DNA from: Halovenus halobia
GTDB lineage: Archaea > Halobacteriota > Halobacteria > Halobacteriales > Haloarculaceae
Reading direction: 5' to 3'
Length of the DNA: 64,000 nt
Assembly: GCF_051414135.1 (NCBI RefSeq)
Contig: NZ_JBLKOA010000002.1
Coordinates: 372,001 to 436,000 of the forward strand
The notes beneath the pieces were generated by a model that searched no databases, was not told the DNA's origin, and worked only from the letters and a program-made list of their open reading frames with translations. The translations under genes were made by a program, and so were the position numbers. Positions 47,576 through 55,846 of this stretch are shown piece by piece (the first letter of the stretch is position 1; every line of letters begins with the position of its first letter).

Positions 47576-48208
47576 TCAGAAATCCGACAGCGAGGCCTGG
47601 TCCAGTGCCTGCAGGGCGTCCTGGCTGGTCTGCCAGCTCGCCCGCGCGCAGTCAGGTAACTCGCCGTGGTCACGGACGTACAACTCCAGAAACTCTCGTG
47701 TTGTCGGGTCGCTCGGGTAGCCGCTGCCGATAGCACCGTATTCTGCTGCGAGGTCCTCAATGTGGTCCTCGCGGGCCTCTTTTGCGAGAATACTTGCCGC
47801 GCCGACGATGTCATACTGCTCGTCGGCACCGTGTTCGGCCCGGAGGTCCACTGCACAGTCGACTTCTTTGGCCACGCGGCGCTCGAACCGAACAGCGTTT
47901 GTGTCACCGGCGTCGGCGTAGCCCGAAGCGCCCGCCTCGGCGACGCCGGAGAGTGCTTCGCCGTGGCCGGCGACGGTCAGCAAATTCATATCGGTGTCTG
48001 GGTCGTCGATGCGCTCGACAGAAATTTCGACAACCTCGGCCGTCGCAACCGCTCGAATCTCAGTCGCGAGTTCACCGCGGCGCTCGGGGTCGATTCCCTT
48101 CGAGTCGCCGACATCCGCCGGTAACTCGGCGGGGTCGGCCAGCACGGCCGCGACGAACATCGACCCGAGAACTGGGCCCTTGCCAGCCTCGTCGACACCG
48201 AACTCCAT
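47576..48208 (-). CDS. rnhB: Ribonuclease HII
   Basis: A 210-aa RNase HII that removes ribonucleotides and RNA-DNA hybrids during replication and repair. The first catalytic pair is in FGVDEAGKGPVLGSM (Asp6, Glu7), with the remaining acids in the middle helix region (YADAGDTNAVRFE) and in YDIVGAASILAKEARED. The C-terminal GSGYPSDPTTREFL is the family tyrosine motif that recognises the RNA-DNA junction. Length is typical of archaea. It is a single gene, divergent from the region leading to the RelBE-like pair. Confidence 0.95.
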   Translation of the reverse strand: MEFGVDEAGKGPVLGSMFVAAVLADPAELPADVGDSKGIDPERRGELATEIRAVATAEVVEISVERIDDPDTDMNLLTVAGHGEALSGVAEAGASGYADAGDTNAVRFERRVAKEVDCAVDLRAEHGADEQYDIVGAASILAKEAREDHIEDLAAEYGAIGSGYPSDPTTREFLELYVRDHGELPDCARASWQTSQDALQALDQASLSDF

Positions 48209-48565
48209 ACCGCGAGTGCGAGGTCAGGGGGTAATTTTCTTGTGGTGCGAGTCTTGGGGGCGGCGACCAAGCTGTGCCTCGTTTCGACATAGACCAGCAT
48301 ATCCGACAACTCACAGTAAGTATTCCAACTGAGGGTTCCCTCTGGTCTCTATTTCGATAGCGGAGAACGCCGGCAGAAGAAATATATGTACAAGATTGTA
48401 AGGATTGCACACGAGTAGTGCAGCAAATACGCGACCAACTCCGAAAGGCGACTTGGAAACCGCCGACAGGAGGCTTCAGCATGAGAAACCCTCACCGCTG
48501 AAGTGGCAACGAGTCAGGGCAAATGGGTGCGAACGACCGTGACAGACGCCATAAAAACGCAAACC
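48209..48565. other. 357-bp region upstream of the RelB/RelE-like pair
   Basis: There is no credible gene. It contains an AT-rich promoter-like GAAATATATGTACA (~48376-48389). It also contains a hairpin CTTCAGC...GCTGAAG (48474-48480 with 48497-48503) whose loop forms a second small stem, TGAG/CTCA. The sequence around the hairpin (GGAAACCGCCGACAGGAGG before, GTGGCAACGAG after) reminds me of the flanks of IS200/IS605-type elements in haloarchaea; I cannot confirm this. Confidence 0.35.
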
Positions 48566-48763
48566 GTGTCAAAGGCTAACAAGAGAATACCAGTCACAGA
48601 AGAACGATGGAAAGAACTGAACGAATTAAAAGAAGCCGGGCAGACCTACGACGAGTTGCTCGAAGGACTCATCAAGGAACGCAATCGGCGTCAACTTGCC
48701 GACCGTGCCCAAGAGGTGCGAGAAGCCGAGACGGAGGAATTGACGCCTCTCGATGAGCTATAA
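48566..48763 (+). CDS. antitoxin-like protein (RelB/VapB type)
   Basis: A 65-aa protein from a GTG start, SKANKRIPVTEERWKELNELKEAGQTYDELLEGLIKERNRRQL in the main body, with a ribbon-helix-helix-like N-terminal strand (KRIPVTEERWKELNELK) and an acidic C-terminal helix for toxin binding. It precedes and overlaps the RelE-like gene by 11 bp, the normal antitoxin-first order. A longer frame from GTG at 48503 is possible, but its N-terminus is not conserved-looking. Confidence 0.75.
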   Translation: MSKANKRIPVTEERWKELNELKEAGQTYDELLEGLIKERNRRQLADRAQEVREAETEELTPLDEL

Positions 48764-49046
48764 TATTCTGCTGGACGAGTCAGCACGCGAGTATCTGGTA
48801 TCGTTAGACGACAAGAGCCAGCGAATCGTCAAAGACAATCTCTCGAAGCTTGCAGAAGAACCATACCCAAAGCCCGGTGCTGGGCAAGGGGATCGTGAGC
48901 AACTCACTATCGAGGGCGAAGAGATGTACCGGTTACACATTGGACGGACACACACAGCGTTCTACATCATCCGCGAAGACTTGCAGGAAGTTCGGGTGCT
49001 TGAACTCATGGACATTGATGAAGCTCACAAGCGATACGGGGAGTGA
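48753..49046 (+). CDS. RelE/ParE superfamily toxin
   Basis: A 97-aa protein with the RelE fold order: ILLDESAREYLVSLDDKSQRIVKDNLSKL (helices 1-2), GDREQLTIEGEEMYRLHIGRTHTAFYII (strands with the basic RLHIGR) and VRVLELMDIDEAHKRYG (C-terminal strand and helix). RelE members cut mRNA in the ribosome A site and ParE members act on gyrase; this sequence looks closer to RelE. It is translationally coupled to the antitoxin gene. Confidence 0.85.
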   Translation: MSYNILLDESAREYLVSLDDKSQRIVKDNLSKLAEEPYPKPGAGQGDREQLTIEGEEMYRLHIGRTHTAFYIIREDLQEVRVLELMDIDEAHKRYGE

Positions 49047-49093
49047 GCCCCTAGCAGTGACCTCACTGGTTCTCTCGGCGTGTACTGCTCGTA

Positions 49094-49309
49094 TTAAGCG
49101 TTCTCTGTAGTGTCGATACCCAGTGCCTTGTTCAGCCCGCAGAAACAGGTGATGGAGTTGAAGCCGAGGGCTACGGCGCCGACTGTGGCCAGCGTTGCAA
49201 CCGAGCGCCGCCCGGCCCGGAACGCGAGCAGGGCGACTGCGGTGAGGGCAACGGCCAGTACTGCGCGGACGATACGGTCAGTTCCACCAACATTGCGGTC
49301 GAATGCCAT
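49094..49309 (-). CDS. DUF2892-type small membrane protein
   Basis: A 71-aa protein with the pattern MAFDRNVGGTDRIVRAVLAVALTAVALLAF, then two hydrophobic helices and FNSITCFCGLNKALGIDT, the hallmark of the DUF2892 (YgaP-like inner membrane) family. The C-terminal CFC pair may be involved in sulfur chemistry, as in some rhodanese-linked members. It is not next to a rhodanese here. Confidence 0.85.
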   Translation of the reverse strand: MAFDRNVGGTDRIVRAVLAVALTAVALLAFRAGRRSVATLATVGAVALGFNSITCFCGLNKALGIDTTENA

Positions 49310-49342
49310 AGGCGTGTATTGGACGCCAGAATATTGTATGTT

Positions 49343-49507
49343 TCACTCACTCTGTTCGATCAACACGGCTCGTGAGCCACAGATTCGACAGCCGTCGTGT
49401 CGGGGTGCAACAACCTGTCCGCCGCAGTTGAGACAGTGGAGCAGTCGCTGGTTCGGTTGTTCGAGCGCCTCTTGAATTGCCGCCGTCTGTGTCGGAATGA
49501 ACGACAT
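49343..49507 (-). CDS. small zinc-ribbon protein, paralogue 1 (54 aa)
   Basis: Too short for most gene callers. It reads MSFIPTQTAAIQEALEQPNQ and then HCLNCGGQVVAPRHDGCRICGSRAVLIEQSE; the CxxC...CxxC pattern forms a zinc ribbon. A TATA-like GCTATTTACTGG (49542-49553, minus strand) lies ~40 bp upstream. A close paralogue with the same architecture lies immediately upstream at 49599-49766, 259 bp away start to start. Function unknown; the small size suggests a binding or regulatory protein. Confidence 0.75.
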   Translation of the reverse strand: MSFIPTQTAAIQEALEQPNQRLLHCLNCGGQVVAPRHDGCRICGSRAVLIEQSE

Positions 49508-49598
49508 CGCTTGGGGTCACCCAGGCTAGTCGTCTACAGGAGTCCAGTAAATAGCCTCCGCCAGAAGTACGTGCGAGATTGTGTCGGATGCATGCAGC

Positions 49599-49766
49599 TT
49601 AGTCATATGATTCGACGATTACCGCCTCGGAACTACAGCGCAGACAGGACCCACCGTGTCGGATCGCGACAATCTGGCCGCCGCAGTTGAGACAGTGCAG
49701 CAATCGACGATTTCCCTCTGTGAGTGCCTGCTCGATTTCCTCAGTCTGTGGTGGAATTAACGACAT
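49599..49766 (-). CDS. small zinc-ribbon protein, paralogue 2 (55 aa)
   Basis: Starts MSLIPPQTEEIEQALTEGNR and continues LLHCLNCGGQIVAIRHGGSCLRCSSEAVIVESYD. The first half and the HCLNCGGQ block align residue for residue with the 49343-49507 product. Its own TATA-like GGATATTTACTCG is ~50 bp upstream. The tandem arrangement, including a similar promoter, indicates a local duplication followed by divergence. Confidence 0.75.
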   Translation of the reverse strand: MSLIPPQTEEIEQALTEGNRRLLHCLNCGGQIVAIRHGGSCLRCSSEAVIVESYD

Positions 49767-49975
49767 CTGTCAACAGCTACCAGTCCGTAGGGGGCCAGCG
49801 AGTAAATATCCACTGTCGCCCTCGGCCACTACGAGACAGTTTTGGGACAACAAGCTACGTGTCACGCTGGACGGCAACCTGCGAGTCGCCGAAACGGACC
49901 GCCAGCCTTGCCACGGCGGGGTCGAGTGTCCTCACACGATTAATTCGGGCTGGCGGTTGCGTCGAAGCCTGATAC

Positions 49976-50947
49976 TCAGTCGTCGCCGAGCATGGCGTCG
50001 AGGTCACCGAGCACGGCGTCGTATGCCTCGTGAGCGGCGTCGATATCGACCGGGTCGGCGATCATATTGAAAAAGCCGTGAATCATCCCGTCGAAATTGT
50101 GGTGGGAGACCTCGTTGCCGGCGTCGGCCAGTTTCTGTGCGTAAGCAGCCCCGTCATCTCGGAGCGGGTCGAAGCCAGCGGTAACGACTGTTGCCGGCGG
50201 GAGGCCCGAGAGGTCAGCCGCGAGTGCGGGGCTGGCGTAGATGTTCCCCTCGTCGATATCCTCCTCGACGTACTGGTCGTGGAACCACTCCATCGTCTCG
50301 GTAGTCAGGAAGTAGCCCTCGCCGTTCTGGTCGTAGGCCTCAGTTTCGGTTGCGTCACCGGCAACGGGGTAGACGAGAATCTGGGCCGCAATAGCTGGAC
50401 CGTCGCGGTCACGCGAGAGCAGTGAGACGCCCGCGGCGAAGTTCGCGCCGGCGCTGTCACCGGCAACGACAAGCTGATCCGGGTTGATATTCAGCTCGTC
50501 GCCGGCCCCGCTGGCCCACTCGACAGCGGCGTAGCAGTCTTTGAGTCCGGCAGGGAACGGGTGTTCCGGCGCGAGGCGATAGTCGACGCTAATGACGGGA
50601 TAGCCGCTCTCGGCTGCGAGTTTCCGGCACGGGCCATCGTGGGTGTCGAGGCTGCCGACGACGAAGCCGCCGCCGTGGAAGTAGACGATTAGTGGTGTCT
50701 CCTCGTCGTCAGTCCGAGGGTCGTACAGCCGAATCGGAATCTCGCCGGCTGGCCCCTCAATGGTCCGGTCTTCGATAGTCGGGAGGTCGATATCTGGCTC
50801 GGCCTGCGAGAGTTGTTCTTGGACCTCCCGGGCCTCTGGTGGCGTGAGTTCGTGCAACTGGGGCACGTCCATCGATTCGTAGAGCTGGAGAAACTGCTTG
50901 ACCTGTGGGTCCGGTTCGGCGGCGCGTGTCGCGGTTATCTCTGTCAT
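49976..50947 (-). CDS. alpha/beta hydrolase (hormone-sensitive-lipase-type esterase)
   Basis: A 323-aa esterase. The oxyanion motif is YFHGGGFVVGS, the nucleophile elbow GDSAGAN, and the charge-relay acid and histidine lie in FDPLRDDG and DGMIHGFF. This is the HSL (bacterial family IV) set. It has no signal peptide, so it is an intracellular carboxylesterase acting on short acyl esters. An in-frame ATG one codon upstream (50950) is an alternative start. It diverges from the arylsulfotransferase-like gene. Confidence 0.93.
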   Translation of the reverse strand: MTEITATRAAEPDPQVKQFLQLYESMDVPQLHELTPPEAREVQEQLSQAEPDIDLPTIEDRTIEGPAGEIPIRLYDPRTDDEETPLIVYFHGGGFVVGSLDTHDGPCRKLAAESGYPVISVDYRLAPEHPFPAGLKDCYAAVEWASGAGDELNINPDQLVVAGDSAGANFAAGVSLLSRDRDGPAIAAQILVYPVAGDATETEAYDQNGEGYFLTTETMEWFHDQYVEEDIDEGNIYASPALAADLSGLPPATVVTAGFDPLRDDGAAYAQKLADAGNEVSHHNFDGMIHGFFNMIADPVDIDAAHEAYDAVLGDLDAMLGDD

Positions 50948-51065
50948 CATCACGCATACCGAGCGGTGAGAGCATAAAACCACGTGGCGGTGCTGGCCCC
51001 GTGGGTCGAGCCAGCACGGCTAGAAAGCGATATTCCTAAACCGATACATAATTGAAGAAAGACCA

Positions 51066-52487
51066 ATGAGTCCCGACGCAGATTCGCCGCCCGACCGTCC
51101 GCCACTCGAGCGAGCCAGAGATGGACTCGGTCAGGTTGGCGAGGCACTCACGCGGAACCGAATCCGAATCGGACTGTTGATTGTCATTCTGTTCGCGTCC
51201 GGCGTCATCGCCGTCGGCGCGACTGGCGACGGCCTCTCGACAGCGTCGGCGGCAGACGCACCCGAGGCCCCGCAAGCCGACAACATCACCGTCATCACTG
51301 AATCTGGCCGGGCCGGGACGTTGATTGCGTACAACCCCGACGGCTCGATTCTGTACTACGCCGACGAGCGGACCAAGTACTTCGATGTCGACCAAGTCGA
51401 GGGCACAACTGCAACCGTCGAGTACGTCGCGACGGATACGCTACACACGAGCGGTCCCTACTGCGATTCGCCGCCGTGTGCCCGCAACGTCATCGAGCGA
51501 ACGAATCTCACGACTGGCGAGACAGAGGTCATCGTCGAGCGGTACAACCATCAAGAGACCGCCGGTGAGTGGCACGACCACGTCCGGGTCAACGAGACAC
51601 GGGTTCTCATCGCTGACATTCTCTACGACCGCGTCTACATGCTGAACACCGAGACGGGAATCATCGAGTGGGAGTGGGACGCCCAAGCCGACTTCGACCC
51701 CGCCGACTCCGGCGGGTCGTTCATGCGTGACTGGACCCATCTCAACGACGTGTCACTGCTGGACGACGGCCGAATCATGGCAAGTCTCCGAAACCACGAC
51801 CGCGTCGTCTTCATCGACCCCAAGACTGGCGTCCAAGAGGACTGGACGCTCGGTGAAGAGAACAACTACGACATCCTCTACGAGCAGCACAACCCCGACT
51901 ATATCCCCGAATCTGCGGGTGGGCCTGCCGTGGTCGTCGCAGATTCGGAGAACAACCGCATCAAGGAGTTCCAGCGCGAGGACGGCGAGTGGGTGCAAAG
52001 CTGGGAGTGGACCAGCAGCGAGATGCGCTGGCCGCGTGACGCCGACCGCCTGCCCAACGGCAACACCCTCATCACCGACACCCACGGCAACCGCGTGATA
52101 GAGGTCAACCCAGAGGGAGAGGTCGTCTGGGAAGTCGGCTCGACGCTGCCGTACGAGGCAGAACGTCTCAACACCGGCGTCGAGAGCCAGGGCGGTGAGA
52201 GCGCACAGCGACTGGGTCTGGAGAGTCGGACCGAGCGCGGAGCGACCAGCGATGACGGCGGCGGTGGATTCGACCCCCTCACCGGAATCGGACACTTCCT
52301 CGAAGGGCTGTTGCCACACCGCATCGTCAACGGCATTTATTTCGTGATGCCCGTCTGGTTCGGGGCACCACAGTTCGCCGCGGCAGGACTGGGCCTGTTT
52401 GCTGGGCTTGGCTGGCTTGGTGCTGAACTGCGCTGGCAACTCCGCGACGCTGGCGTCCGGTTCCGACTGCCGGTCTACCGCGAGTAA
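51066..52487 (+). CDS. membrane-anchored arylsulfotransferase (ASST)-like protein
   Basis: A 473-aa protein. One N-terminal membrane helix (~35-55, IGLLIVILFASGVIAVG) is followed by an extracellular six-bladed propeller-like region. The motifs EWHDHVRVNETRVLIADI, FMRDWTHLNDVSLLDDGRIMASLRNHDRVVFID and DRLPNGNTLITDTHGNRVIEV are those of arylsulfate sulfotransferase-type proteins. Two C-terminal hydrophobic segments follow. Haloarchaeal members are common, but sulfate transfer has not been shown for them to my knowledge. Codirectional neighbours are lacking; DedA and UPF0104 genes converge on it. Confidence 0.85.
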   Translation: MSPDADSPPDRPPLERARDGLGQVGEALTRNRIRIGLLIVILFASGVIAVGATGDGLSTASAADAPEAPQADNITVITESGRAGTLIAYNPDGSILYYADERTKYFDVDQVEGTTATVEYVATDTLHTSGPYCDSPPCARNVIERTNLTTGETEVIVERYNHQETAGEWHDHVRVNETRVLIADILYDRVYMLNTETGIIEWEWDAQADFDPADSGGSFMRDWTHLNDVSLLDDGRIMASLRNHDRVVFIDPKTGVQEDWTLGEENNYDILYEQHNPDYIPESAGGPAVVVADSENNRIKEFQREDGEWVQSWEWTSSEMRWPRDADRLPNGNTLITDTHGNRVIEVNPEGEVVWEVGSTLPYEAERLNTGVESQGGESAQRLGLESRTERGATSDDGGGGFDPLTGIGHFLEGLLPHRIVNGIYFVMPVWFGAPQFAAAGLGLFAGLGWLGAELRWQLRDAGVRFRLPVYRE

Positions 52488-52516
52488 CTATCGGGACGGC
52501 CACCGGGGCACATACC

Positions 52517-53041
52517 TCAGAAGACGATTATCTGCTCTCCAGCGAGATACAGCGCGGCGAGAATTGACTGGAAGGACAGCGAGCCAAGCGCCGAGAGGAC
52601 GACAAATGTCCGCAGACGCATCGTCGAGAGGCCGGCCGGGAACGTACAGAGGCCGCGGACGAACAGCATCGTGTTGCTCAGCGGGACAGCGAGCAGGCCC
52701 CAGCGGTCGAACCAGGCGTCGAAGCGGTCGAGTCGCTGTTCGCTAATCGGCAGCCACCCCTTGTCGAGAACGTAGTCGCGCCCGCCCCGCCGGACGAGAA
52801 CGAACAGAATCGCCTGTCCGATGGTCGTACCAACCACGGCAATGAGGACAACGGCGGCAACTGTCGGTGGGGACGTGCCGATAAGTAACAGGGCCGCCGG
52901 AACGACGAGTTCGCTCGGCATGAACCGCAGCATCATCGTCCCTTCGAGCAGACAGAGTCCAAGCAGGATGACGAGTCCGAACTCGGAGGTGAGCCACGCG
53001 TCCATCCACTCGGGGACGTACGATGCCTGAAGCAGCACCAT
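52517..53041 (-). CDS. DedA/VTT-domain membrane protein
   Basis: A 174-aa polytopic protein of the DedA (SNARE-associated/VTT) family, linked to lipid flipping and envelope homeostasis. Features are the re-entrant-like segment IVGTTIGQAILFVLVRRGG, the arginine-containing LSNTMLFVRGLCTFPAGLSTMRL (in place of the usual FxRFxPxxR) and four hydrophobic stretches. The protein is shorter than most DedA members (~200 aa). It lies 35 bp downstream of the UPF0104-type gene on the same strand, so the two are probably cotranscribed. Confidence 0.85.
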   Translation of the reverse strand: MVLLQASYVPEWMDAWLTSEFGLVILLGLCLLEGTMMLRFMPSELVVPAALLLIGTSPPTVAAVVLIAVVGTTIGQAILFVLVRRGGRDYVLDKGWLPISEQRLDRFDAWFDRWGLLAVPLSNTMLFVRGLCTFPAGLSTMRLRTFVVLSALGSLSFQSILAALYLAGEQIIVF

Positions 53042-53076
53042 CTACCAGTATGCTCTGGGAATACCGCGTATAAGAC

Positions 53077-54078
53077 TTACTTCGTGAGGTCCATCCCGAA
53101 CGCCGCCGCGGCAAGTCCACCCAGCCCAACCGGCAACCAGTAGATGACACCCCGGTAGATGAGCACCGCGGCCGTCACTATCGCCGCCGGGATGCCAGTC
53201 GTTGGTGCGAGGATGGCGACAAACGCCGCCTCGATACCACCGAGACCACCAGGGAGCGGAGCCGCACCGGCGAGATTGCCGAGTGGTATGGCAAAGAGAA
53301 CAACAGCGACCGGGATTGTGTAGCCCAGCGCGCTGAAAGCGAGATACAGCGCGACCCCCTGCAACAGCCAGCCAGCGAGTGAGAGGCCCAAGACGAGTGC
53401 GAGGCGGGCAGGGCTGGTCGCAATCGTCTCCACGTGGCCGAAGAACCGACCGGCACGGTCCTGTAAGTCGAAATCGAGCGTCGAGGTCGGTAACAGTCGG
53501 CCAGCCGTCGCCGCGACAATTTTGCTCGCTACCTCAACCAGCGACCAGCGGTATCGCCAACTCACACCGAGCACGAGGCTCACACCGGCAACGATGCCGA
53601 TTGCCGAGACGACAGCGTTCTGGACAGCCTCGCCGACAGTCGTCGTCGTCGCGTAGTAGCTCACGCTGACGAGAATCAGCGTCACTGATGAGATGACGTT
53701 GAGAACATCGACGGCGCTAATCCCGGCGAGGCCAGTTTCGTAGGGTTCGTCGGTCACCTTCGAGATGAGCAACGCAGCGACGGGTTCGCCGCCGGCCTGT
53801 CCAAACGGCGTGACGTTGTTGGCGAACACCGCAGCGGCGTAGACGAAAAACGAACGAACCACCGTAATCTGAGTATCGAGCGTTCCAAGAATACTGCGTA
53901 ACATGAGCGACCAGCAGGCCAACCAGCCCAGCCCAGCCACCACGACGAAGCCGACCAACTGGGGGTCGGCAGTCCGAAGCGCCGCAAGCACATCTCGCCC
54001 GCCGACCAGAAAGAGCAAGACGGCGAATATCGCGATCGTGCCGCTTGCTCCAATGACAAGTGCCCGACGCCGGTCCAT
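53077..54078 (-). CDS. UPF0104/LPG synthase transmembrane-like flippase
   Basis: A 333-aa membrane protein of the lysylphosphatidylglycerol-synthase TM/UPF0104 (AglD-like C-terminal) family, with ~8 hydrophobic segments. Conserved parts are VYAAAVFANNVTPFGQAGGEPVAAL and LFAIPLGNLAGAAPLPGGLGGIEAAFV. Family members are thought to flip lipid-linked substrates. It diverges from the sulfatase-fold gene; their shared 99-bp region holds both promoters. The position next to glycosyltransferases supports a lipid-glycan role. Confidence 0.88.
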   Translation of the reverse strand: MDRRRALVIGASGTIAIFAVLLFLVGGRDVLAALRTADPQLVGFVVVAGLGWLACWSLMLRSILGTLDTQITVVRSFFVYAAAVFANNVTPFGQAGGEPVAALLISKVTDEPYETGLAGISAVDVLNVISSVTLILVSVSYYATTTTVGEAVQNAVVSAIGIVAGVSLVLGVSWRYRWSLVEVASKIVAATAGRLLPTSTLDFDLQDRAGRFFGHVETIATSPARLALVLGLSLAGWLLQGVALYLAFSALGYTIPVAVVLFAIPLGNLAGAAPLPGGLGGIEAAFVAILAPTTGIPAAIVTAAVLIYRGVIYWLPVGLGGLAAAAFGMDLTK

Positions 54079-54143
54079 ACCCCCATTCTACCTGTAAACG
54101 TCTTCAACCGTTCGGTCTGTTCGTCAGCCCACAACAGTTCGCG

Positions 54144-54154
54144 GTTTTTATATA
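54144..54154 (+). promoter_or_regulatory. TATA-like box for the sulfatase-fold gene
   Basis: GTTTTTATATA lies ~29 bp before the ATG at 54178, fitting a leaderless start. Confidence 0.5.
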
Positions 54155-54177
54155 CTGTTACAAGTAACCACGAGTGA

Positions 54178-55728
54178 ATGAGCGAGCGCTCCGCGTCGAA
54201 CGTGCTGTTCGTGGTGCTGGATACCACCCGCAAGGACCACCTGACGCCGTACGGCTACGACCGCGAGACGACGCCCGAACTCGAAGCGTTTGCGGAGGAC
54301 GCCACCGTCTTCGAGAACGCCGTCGCGCCGGCACCGTGGACGCTGCCAGTCCACGCCTCGATGTTCACCGGCCGGTATCCGACCGACCACGGCGCGGACC
54401 AGACCAGCCCCTATCTCGACGACGTCGGAACGCTCGCGTCTGTGCTCCGGGCCGCAGACTACGACACCGCCTGTTACTCCTCGAACGCCTGGATTACGCC
54501 CTACACCCACCTTACCCGAGGGTTCGACCACCAGGATTCCTTTTTCGAGGTGCTGCCGGGAGACGTGTTCTCCGGTCCGCTGGCGAGCGCGTGGGAGACG
54601 ATCAACGACAACGACACGCTCCGGTCGATGGCGAACCGACTCGTCCACCTCGGAGCGAAGGCACACTCGATGCTCGCAAGCGGCGAGGGGTCTGACTCCA
54701 AGACACCGTCTGTTATCGACCGCACGCAGTCCTTTATCGAAGACGCTGACGACGACTGGTTCGCGTTCATCAACCTGATGGACGCCCACCTGCCGTACTA
54801 CCCGCCCGAGGAGTACCGCGAAGCGTTCGCTCCCGACGTGGACCCCGACGAGGTCTGCCAGAACTCCAAGGAATTCAACTCCGGCGGGCGCTCGATCGAC
54901 GACGAGGAGTGGGAAGATATCCGCAAACTGTACGACGCCGAACTGGCCCACATGGACGCCGAACTCGGCCGCCTGCTCGCGTGGCTGCGCGAGACGGGCC
55001 GCTTCGAGGAGACGACCGTCGTTGTCTGTGCCGACCACGGCGAACTCCACGGCGAACACGACCTCTACGGCCACGAGTTCGCGCTGTACGAGCAGTTGAT
55101 CAACGTCCCACTGCTGATTTCACACCCTGAACTCGAAGAGGGCCGCCGCGAGGACCTCGTCGAACTGCTCGACCTCTATCACACGTTGCTCGACGCCGCT
55201 GGCGTCGAAACTACACGTGCAGAGCGCGAGACAGTCCCACTGGACAGGACACGGTCGCTGCTCTCGGCAGAGTACCGGGAGTTTGCCGACCCAACGGACC
55301 CCGGACAGGTTGCCCTGACTGACGCCGAGGACGACTACGCCTTCGTCGAATATGCACAGCCACTCATCGAACTGCACCACCTCGAAGAGAAAGCCTCGGA
55401 GGCAGGGATTACGCTACCGGAGGACCACCGAGGCTACGCAACGTTGCAGGCTGCTCGTGGCGAGCGGGGGAAGTTCATCCGTGCCGACCGCATCCCCGAC
55501 GAGGGGTATCGGCTCGACACCGACCCCGAAGAAGCCGAGTCGCTGGCCCCTGACGAGGACGAGCGCGTGGCCGAAGCCCAAGACGCCCTCCAGCGCTTTG
55601 GCGAGGAGATCGACGCGCCGTGGCTCGGTGAGGGCAGCACTGACGGACCGTCGGACCCCGACGAGGTGCTCGACGACGCCGACGAGCAGACCCGCGAGCG
55701 ACTGCGTGACCTCGGGTACCTCGAGTAA
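54178..55728 (+). CDS. sulfatase-fold hydrolase/transferase, cytosolic
   Basis: A 516-aa alkaline-phosphatase/sulfatase-superfamily protein. The metal Asp15 is in VVLDTTRKDHL; the nucleophile motif reads WTLPVHASMFTG, with Thr55 where sulfatases have Cys/Ser and His59 for Arg. Thr nucleophiles occur in phosphoethanolamine transferases, so phosphotransfer or phosphodiester hydrolysis is more likely than sulfatase action. Further metal motifs are VVCADHGELHGEHDLYGH and EFALYEQLINVPLLISHP. There is no signal peptide or membrane helix, so it appears cytoplasmic. It heads a plus-strand series with a second ALP-fold protein and two glycosyltransferases. Confidence 0.85.
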   Translation: MSERSASNVLFVVLDTTRKDHLTPYGYDRETTPELEAFAEDATVFENAVAPAPWTLPVHASMFTGRYPTDHGADQTSPYLDDVGTLASVLRAADYDTACYSSNAWITPYTHLTRGFDHQDSFFEVLPGDVFSGPLASAWETINDNDTLRSMANRLVHLGAKAHSMLASGEGSDSKTPSVIDRTQSFIEDADDDWFAFINLMDAHLPYYPPEEYREAFAPDVDPDEVCQNSKEFNSGGRSIDDEEWEDIRKLYDAELAHMDAELGRLLAWLRETGRFEETTVVVCADHGELHGEHDLYGHEFALYEQLINVPLLISHPELEEGRREDLVELLDLYHTLLDAAGVETTRAERETVPLDRTRSLLSAEYREFADPTDPGQVALTDAEDDYAFVEYAQPLIELHHLEEKASEAGITLPEDHRGYATLQAARGERGKFIRADRIPDEGYRLDTDPEEAESLAPDEDERVAEAQDALQRFGEEIDAPWLGEGSTDGPSDPDEVLDDADEQTRERLRDLGYLE

Positions 55729-55846
55729 GTCGAAACTGAAGAGCCGTCAATTTCGGCAGTATCCGGCGGTCTCGCGTGGGTAACTGACACAGAAACCACG
55801 AACCGTTAGAAATACCACCACCGACGTGATTGGATAGAGTAATAGA

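Noticed and set aside
48421..48503. Intact IS200/IS605 element or guide-RNA end
   Set aside because: Only a hairpin and a vague flank resemblance are present. There is no transposase or TnpB frame, so it is kept only as a question.
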